Made by a program: the position numbers and the translations under genes. Shown piece by piece: positions 8,794 through 15,336 of a stretch of 37,266 bases of DNA (its first letter is position 1; each line of letters begins with the position of its first letter). This stretch comes from an uncultured Shewanella sp. (GTDB lineage Bacteria > Pseudomonadota > Gammaproteobacteria > Enterobacterales > Shewanellaceae). Below the pieces are notes generated by a model that did no database searches, was not told where the DNA came from, and worked only from the letters and a program-made list of their open reading frames with translations. The DNA lies in assembly GCF_947495455.1 (NCBI RefSeq), contig NZ_CANLZC010000053.1, positions 1 to 37,266 on the forward strand. The letters are read 5' to 3'.

Positions 8794-10098
8794 TTATCGT
8801 TCCCAATAACTCTCTTCTAAACTGTCTTCTTTCTCGGGTAAACCACGAGATAATCGCGGGCTGTGCTGGGCCAGCACTTCATAAGCCACACGGTTTGCAT
8901 ATTTACAAATTTGAGAAAATGAGGAGTAACATAAACCATCTCGAGTATGCTTGCTCGAACCTGGTACAATTTGGCGATGAAAAGTATTAGAGGATAAGTC
9001 GTGTAATAATGCCGCTAAAGCACCGTCACCCGCACCATTGGTATTACGAATTTTTTCAGGTCCGCCCATATAAGGAGAAATGTGTGCATAAACTTTCATT
9101 GGCGTTTCACAGGCTTGTTTTAGCTTAGGCCTAGAAAACTCATAGCGGTTAAACTCAGGAATGGCACCAGGCAATAATGTATGGCTCGTTTCACGCTTTT
9201 CGGATTCTTCAGTATATCCAGCAGTATATAAGCCCAATGGACCCGCTGTCGTCAATACCATATCACACCAATCTAATGCCGCTTCACTGGCCAATAATGG
9301 ATCTTTAAACCCTGTGAGTGCTTCACCTTCGTCTTCATTCATGGCTAAAATCGTCACATGCTCTGTGATAAACTGCTGCCACCATTTTGGATCTTCTTCA
9401 ATCAAAAAACGGGTTCCCAGCGTCAACACCACTGGCACATCTGCCTCCTTGGCATATTCTATCGCTGTCATCGCCGCCTGGGTTATCTGATCATCTCCAC
9501 TCGCCCGCATCAAATAGGCGGTTAAAATCAGTGCTGAACTCCCTTGAACAATCTCCTTATCAATATACTCAGGCGTCAGCTTATCCATTGCCCCTTTACT
9601 AATGGCAAACGTGCGCTCCCCACATTCAGAAATCAATGTAAAGCAACGCCCTATGGGACCATCCACGGGCTGTAAAAAGTTCAAGTCCACTTTCGATGAA
9701 GTGTTACACAAATAACGGTAAGCATAGCTACCAATTTCAATATTTTGGCTCATTACACCAAACAAGACAGAACGATCATCGGCTAATATGGAATAATTGT
9801 GTACCGTATTACCAATCGTGCCGCCGGCAAATTCATCACTGATCAAAGACTGCTGCTTTAGCTCAGTGTATAATGCATGCGCCACCTCATCATTGATGAG
9901 TGTGGAGTTTCCCTTGGGCAATTCATAACGACTTAATAACTCATCACCGACTTTCGCTTCAATATCAACCAAGGTTTGGTCAATTCCTGCAATATAAGTA
10001 GAAAAAGGTCTCGGCTGCTGAATAAGCTGAGCCAATAATGGATCACGATTATTCACAGGAAAATAATGCTTAGACTTACGTTTACCAGGAAACTTCAT
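8794..10098 (-). CDS. gsk: Inosine/guanosine kinase
   Basis: 434 residues, the same length as E. coli Gsk and closely similar throughout (MKFPGKRKSKHYFPVN at the start, EKEDSLEESYWER at the end). It is a ribokinase/PfkB-family enzyme that phosphorylates inosine and guanosine to IMP and GMP in purine salvage. The glycine-rich FAGGTIGNTVHNYS segment and the PfkB signature around RNTNGAGDGALAALLHD, with its catalytic Asp, are both present. A purine-rich AAAGAGAGCG precedes the ATG. It is downstream of adk on the same strand but separated by 271 bases with an adk terminator, so it is probably transcribed on its own. Its role fits with apt and adenine deaminase elsewhere in this window. Confidence 0.97.
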   Translation of the reverse strand: MKFPGKRKSKHYFPVNNRDPLLAQLIQQPRPFSTYIAGIDQTLVDIEAKVGDELLSRYELPKGNSTLINDEVAHALYTELKQQSLISDEFAGGTIGNTVHNYSILADDRSVLFGVMSQNIEIGSYAYRYLCNTSSKVDLNFLQPVDGPIGRCFTLISECGERTFAISKGAMDKLTPEYIDKEIVQGSSALILTAYLMRASGDDQITQAAMTAIEYAKEADVPVVLTLGTRFLIEEDPKWWQQFITEHVTILAMNEDEGEALTGFKDPLLASEAALDWCDMVLTTAGPLGLYTAGYTEESEKRETSHTLLPGAIPEFNRYEFSRPKLKQACETPMKVYAHISPYMGGPEKIRNTNGAGDGALAALLHDLSSNTFHRQIVPGSSKHTRDGLCYSSFSQICKYANRVAYEVLAQHSPRLSRGLPEKEDSLEESYWER

Positions 10099-10301
10099 AT
10101 AGCGCTCTCTTTATCCAGCTTCCTTGCTAAATATCATTATAAAAATGGCTTAAAACAAATAAGCATATGATCCATACACCTATTTTACCGTTTAATTGTA
10201 CAAAAAATCACTCGTCATTTATTCGAGTATAAAAACAAACATTGTGCGTACTGCAATGTCAACATAATAACAAGAAAATGACTCAGCAGACATGCAGATG
10301 T

Positions 10302-10332
10302 AAAAAATCAGGCCCACAAAAAGTGAGCCTGA
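10302..10332 (-). terminator. Intrinsic terminator of adk
   Basis: TCAGGCCCAC and AGTGAGCCTGA form a near-perfect stem around an A-rich loop. On the minus strand it is followed by TTTTTTAC, just past the adk stop codon. Confidence 0.8.
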
Positions 10333-10369
10333 TCAGAAAATAGCAAAAAGATGCGTGATACGCGATAAA

Positions 10370-11014
10370 CTAGCTTAATGCCGCCACAATTTGTTCGCTC
10401 ACTTGAGCAACAGATTGACTGCCATCAAACTTGTTATAAGTCACATCAGTGTTAGACGCAACTTGCATGTAATACTCAACAAGTGGCTTAGTTTGCTCAT
10501 GATAAATAGCTAAACGTTTGCGCACAGTGGCTTCTTCGTCATCAGGACGAATAGACAGCGCTTCACCTGTCACATCATCGATACCTTCTACTTGAGGAGG
10601 ATTAAATACAATATGATAAACACGACCTGAGCCTGAATGGACTCGGCGACCCGCCATACGTGCGACAATATCTTCATCCGGCACATCAATTTCAATAACA
10701 TGATCCAGTGCAATACCGCTTTCAGCCATTGCATCGGCCTGAGGAATAGTACGAGGAAATCCGTCTAATAGAAAACCTTTTTGGCAATCATCCTGAGCAA
10801 TACGTTCCTTAACGAGACCAATAATCAGTTCATCAGACACGAGTTGTCCTGCATCCATGACTTTTTTGGCTTCTAAACCTAGTGGCGTTCCCGCTTTTAT
10901 CGCTGCGCGTAACATATCACCCGTAGAGATCTGAGGAATACCGTACTTTTCCATAATAAATTGGGCTTGAGTCCCTTTACCAGCTCCTGGGGCACCTAAC
11001 AGCATAATACGCAT
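10370..11014 (-). CDS. adk: Adenylate kinase
   Basis: 214 residues, the long bacterial form (E. coli 214). It interconverts ATP+AMP and 2 ADP. The P-loop is GAPGAGKGTQ at residues 7-16. The AMP-binding QISTGDMLRAAI and the DGFPRTIPQ motif are intact. The LID domain (around RRVHSGSGRVYHIVFNPPQVEG) lacks cysteines, so it is the hydrogen-bonded rather than the zinc-type LID, as is usual in Gram-negatives. GAGGAAGAG precedes the ATG. It has its own terminator before gsk. Confidence 0.98.
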   Translation of the reverse strand: MRIMLLGAPGAGKGTQAQFIMEKYGIPQISTGDMLRAAIKAGTPLGLEAKKVMDAGQLVSDELIIGLVKERIAQDDCQKGFLLDGFPRTIPQADAMAESGIALDHVIEIDVPDEDIVARMAGRRVHSGSGRVYHIVFNPPQVEGIDDVTGEALSIRPDDEEATVRKRLAIYHEQTKPLVEYYMQVASNTDVTYNKFDGSQSVAQVSEQIVAALS

Positions 11015-11132
11015 TTAAACTCTTCCTCTGTATTGCAAGATTGTGATTATGGCGCGATCTTCGCATAATTAACGACAATTTTGAAGCGCTTTATTTGAAT
11101 GCACTCATTCATTAATACCGATAAAATCGGCA

Positions 11133-11978
11133 TCAATAAAGTAAAGTATACAATTTACGTCGATATTGATTAGCCAACCCATGGCCTTGACCCAGTGCCG
11201 TTAAGATTTCAAGAAAAACCTGTTTGATCTCACCCTCACCCGCCGCCACATCTTTTTGAAGAGGGGCAAAAATAAGCTCAAGGGCTTCTTCATGACGATT
11301 CGCTTGATGCAAGGCTTTGGCTAACTTAATCAGCGCTTGGCTATCGTCAGGGTGCTGTTCATATTCATTTTGTAATAATCGAATTTCTGGCGTATCTGCC
11401 GCTTCCAGTGCCAATGCCAATTTGGCTTTCAAGCTTTGATAATAGCCATCTTGATCGGCCAAGCCAATAGAATTCAATAAGTTTTCGGCTTCGCTAAGGC
11501 CACCGGCCATCAATTGTGCGTCACAATAAGTCAGCGCCACCTCAGCACTTTGGTTTTCCTCAAACGCCTGCTTTAATAAAGGTAAGGCTGTTTGCCAATC
11601 TTGATTAGCCAGCAATGTTTTTGCTTCATTTAATCGTAATTGCCACTGGGCGGGTAAGTGCTTCTCAAGCAAAGGTAAAATCTCTGCCGCCTCTTTCACC
11701 CCCACAAAGCCATCGACAGGCTTGCCTTTATGTAAAATTAACGTAGTGGGTAAATTGTGAATTTGAAAGTAATTGGCGATTTCCCCTTCAGACTCGCAAT
11801 TCACACGAGCTAAAATAAAGCGCCCAGCTTGCTGCTGTGCAACTTGCATTAACACTTGTCCAAAACTGACACTGTCAGGACTCTGCTCAGCCCAAAATGC
11901 CAATACCACAAGGTGCTCCATTGAGGCATTAACAATCTCTTGTATATTTTCTTTCGTCAATTCCAGAACAGTATCCAT
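11133..11978 (-). CDS. cnoX: Thioredoxin-like/TPR co-chaperone CnoX (YbbN)
   Basis: 281 residues (E. coli YbbN 284). An N-terminal thioredoxin fold (about 1-110) is followed by a TPR-like helical region with paired helices (KTLLANQDWQTALPLLKQAF and similar), matching the CnoX architecture. In the family this chlorine-activated holdase hands substrates to GroEL/DnaK. The thioredoxin active site is redox-dead here: where thioredoxin has WCGPC, this protein has FWAEQSPDS, with no cysteine in the motif. The cis-proline loop IHNLPTTLILHKG is kept. AAAAGGAAG precedes the ATG. It lies between htpG (upstream, with its own terminator) and adk, so it is grouped with other protein-quality genes but separately transcribed. 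Confidence 0.88.
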   Translation of the reverse strand: MDTVLELTKENIQEIVNASMEHLVVLAFWAEQSPDSVSFGQVLMQVAQQQAGRFILARVNCESEGEIANYFQIHNLPTTLILHKGKPVDGFVGVKEAAEILPLLEKHLPAQWQLRLNEAKTLLANQDWQTALPLLKQAFEENQSAEVALTYCDAQLMAGGLSEAENLLNSIGLADQDGYYQSLKAKLALALEAADTPEIRLLQNEYEQHPDDSQALIKLAKALHQANRHEEALELIFAPLQKDVAAGEGEIKQVFLEILTALGQGHGLANQYRRKLYTLLY

Positions 11979-12085
11979 ATTCTTCCTTTTACATTTACAT
12001 CTTCTTCAATTGAACGCATAGTGATATGACCTATATTTATTCCTATGCCCCCTGTATCTCTTGCTATCATGCAAGTATACATGAA

Positions 12086-12114
12086 TAAAAAAAGAGGCAG
12101 ATAATCTGCCTCTT
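12086..12114 (-). terminator. Intrinsic terminator of htpG
   Basis: A 10-bp perfect stem AAGAGGCAGA/TCTGCCTCTT with a 3-base loop, followed on the minus strand by a run of T. It is 8 bases past the htpG stop codon. Confidence 0.9.
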
Positions 12115-12121
12115 CTTATTG

Positions 12122-14053
12122 CTACTTAACGCTAGCCACTAACATTTCATTCATCAACTTGATGAAAGAAGATGGATCCGCTAGGCTGCCTTTTTCTGAC
12201 AGCAATGCTTGCTGTAATAACAACTCTGACCATTGAGCAAAGACATCTTCAGCTTGCTCATCATTTAGACGAACAACTAATGGATGTTCAGGATTCAGCT
12301 CAAAGATAGGCTTAGACTCAGGCACTGCCTGTCCTGCTGCTTGCATCATTTTCATCATTTGCGTTGACATATCACCTTCACCGGCAACCACACAAGCAGG
12401 TGTGTCTGTTAAACGCGTTGTCACTTTCACATCTGACACTTTATCGCCTAATGCGGCTTTAACACGCTCAATTAACGGTGCTGATTCAGACTCAAGTTTC
12501 TCTTGCGCTTCTTTTTCGCTGTCATCTTCCAATGAGCCTAACTCTAAATCACCACGGGTAACAGAGTGAAGCTTCTTACCATCAAACTCAGTTAAATGAC
12601 TGACTAACCATTCATCAATACGCTCAGACATTAATAACACTTCAATGCCTTTTTTACGTAATAATTCTAAGTGAGGACTGTTTGCCGCCGCGTCATAGCT
12701 GTCAGCCACAATATAATAAATTTTATCCTGACCTTCTTTCATACGGCCAACATAATCTGTTAATGAAACGGTTTCAGCCGCCCCTTCACCTTGAGTAGAA
12801 GCAAATCTTAATAAGGCTGCAACACGTTCTTTATTAGCAAAATCTTCTGCAGGACCTTCTTTTAACACTTGGCCAAACTCACTCCAGAAGCTTTGATATT
12901 TCTCAGCATCGTTTTTAGCCAGCTTCTCAAGCATGCCTAACACACGCTTAGTCACAGCAGTACGCAGTGCTGTTGTGACTTTGTTATCTTGCAAAATTTC
13001 ACGAGAAACGTTTAATGGTAGGTCATTTGAGTCAATTAACCCTTGTACGAAACGCAAGTAGCTAGGCATAAATTGCTCTGCATCATCCATAACGAACACG
13101 CGTTGAACAAATAATTTTAGTCCATGCTTACGATCGCGGTTCCACATATCAAATGGCGCACGAGAAGGCAGATACAATAAGCTAGTGTACTCTTGTTTAC
13201 CTTCAACACGGTTATGGCTCCACTTTAATGGATCGCTATAATCGTGAGAAATATGCTTATAAAACTCTTGGTACTCTTCGTCAGAAATATCACTCTTATT
13301 GCGAGTCCAAAGCGCTGTCGCTTTGTTCATCGCCTCCCATGCACCCTCAGTTGCAGGAATTTTCTCGCCTGGCTCACCGTCTGGTCCCTCTGGTCCATCA
13401 CGCTCAGGCGTACCTTCTTTATACATTTCAACAGGCACTGAGATGTGATCTGAATACTTAGTAATAATGGAGCGCAAACGATAATCATCAGCGAATTCTT
13501 TTTCTTCTTCGCGTAAATGTAAGATGATTTCAGTACCACGATTGGCTTTTTCTATATTCTCAACAGTAAAATCACCTTCACCTGTTGACTCCCAACACAC
13601 ACCATCACTGGCACTCAGGCCTGCAGCACGAGTTCGCACTGTCACTTTATCGGCAACGATGAAAGATGAGTAGAAACCCACACCAAACTGACCAATCAAC
13701 TGTGAATCTTTTGACTCATCACCTGATAGATTTTTAAAGAAATCAGCCGTACCCGATTTAGCGATGGTTCCTAAATGCTCAATTACACCGTCACGTGTCA
13801 TCCCTATGCCATTGTCTTCAATGGTCACGGTGCCCGCTTCTTTGTCTGCACTAATGCGCACACGTAATTCACCATCACCTTCATAAAGATCATCTTGTGT
13901 TAACGCTTCATAACGTAGCTTATCTGCAGCATCGGCGGCATTGGATACCAATTCACGCAAGAAAATTTCTTTATTTGAATATAAAGAATGGATCATCAAA
14001 TGGAGTAATTGTTTGACTTCAGTTTGAAAGCCATGAGTTTCTTGTTGAGACAT
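12122..14053 (-). CDS. htpG: Hsp90-family molecular chaperone HtpG
   Basis: 643 residues, full length. The N-terminal GHKL ATPase domain has ELVSNAADAADKLRYEAL, the ATP motif DNGIGMTRDGVIEHLGTIAKSGT and the GQFGVGFYSSFIVAD glycine loop. The middle domain holds the catalytic-arginine region (SREILQDNKVTTALR) and the C-terminal dimerisation domain follows. A short Gly/Pro/Glu-rich insertion (GTPERDGPEGPDGEPGEKIP) sits between the N and middle domains, in the variable charged-linker position. CCAGGGAGC precedes the ATG. It is monocistronic and headed by a sigma-32 promoter (14107-14137), so it should be heat-shock induced. Confidence 0.98.
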   Translation of the reverse strand: MSQQETHGFQTEVKQLLHLMIHSLYSNKEIFLRELVSNAADAADKLRYEALTQDDLYEGDGELRVRISADKEAGTVTIEDNGIGMTRDGVIEHLGTIAKSGTADFFKNLSGDESKDSQLIGQFGVGFYSSFIVADKVTVRTRAAGLSASDGVCWESTGEGDFTVENIEKANRGTEIILHLREEEKEFADDYRLRSIITKYSDHISVPVEMYKEGTPERDGPEGPDGEPGEKIPATEGAWEAMNKATALWTRNKSDISDEEYQEFYKHISHDYSDPLKWSHNRVEGKQEYTSLLYLPSRAPFDMWNRDRKHGLKLFVQRVFVMDDAEQFMPSYLRFVQGLIDSNDLPLNVSREILQDNKVTTALRTAVTKRVLGMLEKLAKNDAEKYQSFWSEFGQVLKEGPAEDFANKERVAALLRFASTQGEGAAETVSLTDYVGRMKEGQDKIYYIVADSYDAAANSPHLELLRKKGIEVLLMSERIDEWLVSHLTEFDGKKLHSVTRGDLELGSLEDDSEKEAQEKLESESAPLIERVKAALGDKVSDVKVTTRLTDTPACVVAGEGDMSTQMMKMMQAAGQAVPESKPIFELNPEHPLVVRLNDEQAEDVFAQWSELLLQQALLSEKGSLADPSSFIKLMNEMLVASVK

Positions 14054-14106
14054 GAAATGCTCCCTGGTTAATCGTTAAAACGAGTATAAAGTAAGTAATA
14101 ATTCAA

Positions 14107-14137
14107 ACATGGGGTTAGAAAAAAGCATTTCAAGGGT
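14107..14137 (-). promoter_or_regulatory. Sigma-32 (heat-shock) promoter of htpG
   Basis: On the minus strand CCCTTGAAA (-35, 14128-14137 region) is followed after 13 bases by CCCCATGTT (-10). This matches the RpoH consensus CTTGAAA-N11-16-CCCCATNT almost completely. The expected start of transcription gives a leader of roughly 45 bases before the htpG ATG. Confidence 0.9.
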
Positions 14138-14164
14138 AAAACTCAAATCAGATCTTAAGTGGAT

Positions 14165-14205
14165 AAAAAAAATCCAGCCAATGCAGCGCATTACTGGATT
14201 TTTTT
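14165..14205 (-). terminator. Terminator of the dnaX-ybaB-recR operon
   Basis: AAAAAAATCCAG and CTGGATTTTTTT form a long stem with a 16-base, partly self-pairing loop. A T-run follows on the minus strand. It lies between the recR stop and the htpG promoter. Confidence 0.8.
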
Positions 14206-14309
14206 AACTTATCTAATTCTTATTTATTAAGAAAAATAAGTGCTTTCGATATATCAATAGCTCAGTATTAACGAATTAACGCTCTGCTAATAAACAAAGA
14301 TTAACCTTA

Positions 14310-14909
14310 TTACAAAGGTAGACGGCCATTAAAAGATAAGGCCAAGGTCGTACTATCCACATATTCCAATTCACCACCAACAGGCACACCATGAGCAATA
14401 CGGCTCACCGAGATCTGATAGTGTTTAGCTATATCAGCAATATAATGGGCTGTGGCATCACCTTCAACAGTTGGGTTAGTCGCTAAAATTAACTCGGAAA
14501 CGTCCCCGTCAGCTAACTGTTTCTCAAGCAAGTTTAATCCCAATTCATCAGGGCCAATACCATCAAGTGGCGATAAGTGCCCTAATAAAACGAAATATCG
14601 CCCATTGAAATGCCCTCCCGCCTCAATAGCAAGTACATCCGCGGGGGTTTCCACCACACAAATCACACTGGCATTTCCTCGCTTGTGGCTCGCACAAATA
14701 GGGCACAGTGCATCTTCAGTAAAAGTACGACAAGATTGACAATGTCCCACGTCCAACATCGCTTGAGCAAGCGTATTCGCTAACTGAGTACCCTCGCTTC
14801 TATCACGTTCTAAAAGCTGAAAAGCCATACGCTGAGCAGACTTAGGACCAATACCAGGAAGGCAACGCAGTGATTGGATCAACTCATCGACCAATGGGCT
14901 AAATTTCAT
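14310..14909 (-). CDS. recR: Recombination mediator RecR
   Basis: 199 residues (E. coli 201). RecR forms a ring clamp with RecO/RecF and helps load RecA on SSB-coated gaps. The helix-hairpin-helix LRCLPGIGPKSAQRMAFQLL is near the N-terminus. A four-cysteine zinc finger follows (CQSC...CPIC, residues about 57-72). Then comes a Toprim domain with CVVETPADVLAIE and LATNPTVEGDATAHYI. The GIGPDEL and HGVPVGGELEYVDSTTL motifs are typical. It starts 6 bases after the ybaB stop, so it is translated as part of dnaX-ybaB-recR. Confidence 0.97.
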   Translation of the reverse strand: MKFSPLVDELIQSLRCLPGIGPKSAQRMAFQLLERDRSEGTQLANTLAQAMLDVGHCQSCRTFTEDALCPICASHKRGNASVICVVETPADVLAIEAGGHFNGRYFVLLGHLSPLDGIGPDELGLNLLEKQLADGDVSELILATNPTVEGDATAHYIADIAKHYQISVSRIAHGVPVGGELEYVDSTTLALSFNGRLPL

Positions 14910-14915
14910 CTGTGA

Positions 14916-15245
14916 TTAAAATGGCATTTTCATTCCCGGTGGCAACTGCATGCCTCCGGTCACTGCGGCCATTTTCTCTTTTTGGTTCTCATCGACACGA
15001 CGAGCTGCATCATTACATGCTGCAGCAATTAAATCTTCTAGCATCTCTTTATCATCTTCTAATAAGCTAGGATCAATATCGACTTTACGCACGTTATGTG
15101 AGCCAGTCATAGTGACTTTCACAAGACCTGCACCGGCTTCGCCTGTCACTTCCATTTGTGTAATTTCTTCTTGCACTTTGGCCATTTTATCTTGCATCAT
15201 TTGGGCTTGTTTCATCAAATTGCCCATACCGCCTTTTCCTAACAT
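14916..15245 (-). CDS. ybaB: YbaB/EbfC-family nucleoid-associated protein
   Basis: 109 residues from MLGKGGMGNLMKQAQMMQ. I prefer this start to an ATG ten codons upstream because the family begins MFGKGGMGNLMKQ. YbaB binds DNA as a dimer with tweezer-like alpha helices and is thought to act in nucleoid organisation and in RecR-linked repair. The N-terminal coiled helix, the central MTGSHNVRKVDIDPSLL strand region and a Pro/Met-rich tail (GGMQLPPGMKMPF) are standard. It sits between dnaX and recR, the conserved order. Confidence 0.95.
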   Translation of the reverse strand: MLGKGGMGNLMKQAQMMQDKMAKVQEEITQMEVTGEAGAGLVKVTMTGSHNVRKVDIDPSLLEDDKEMLEDLIAAACNDAARRVDENQKEKMAAVTGGMQLPPGMKMPF

Positions 15246-15336
15246 AGGTTTTTTCTCTTCAATTAAAGGTTGCAAGCAACCGGATAAAGTGGATTAATTT
15301 TACTAAAATGAGCCCGATTAGCAATAAGACATTCCA

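Noticed and set aside
10180..10270. Possible PurR box upstream of gsk (ACGCACAATGTTTG)
   Set aside because: Only about half of the 16 consensus positions match.
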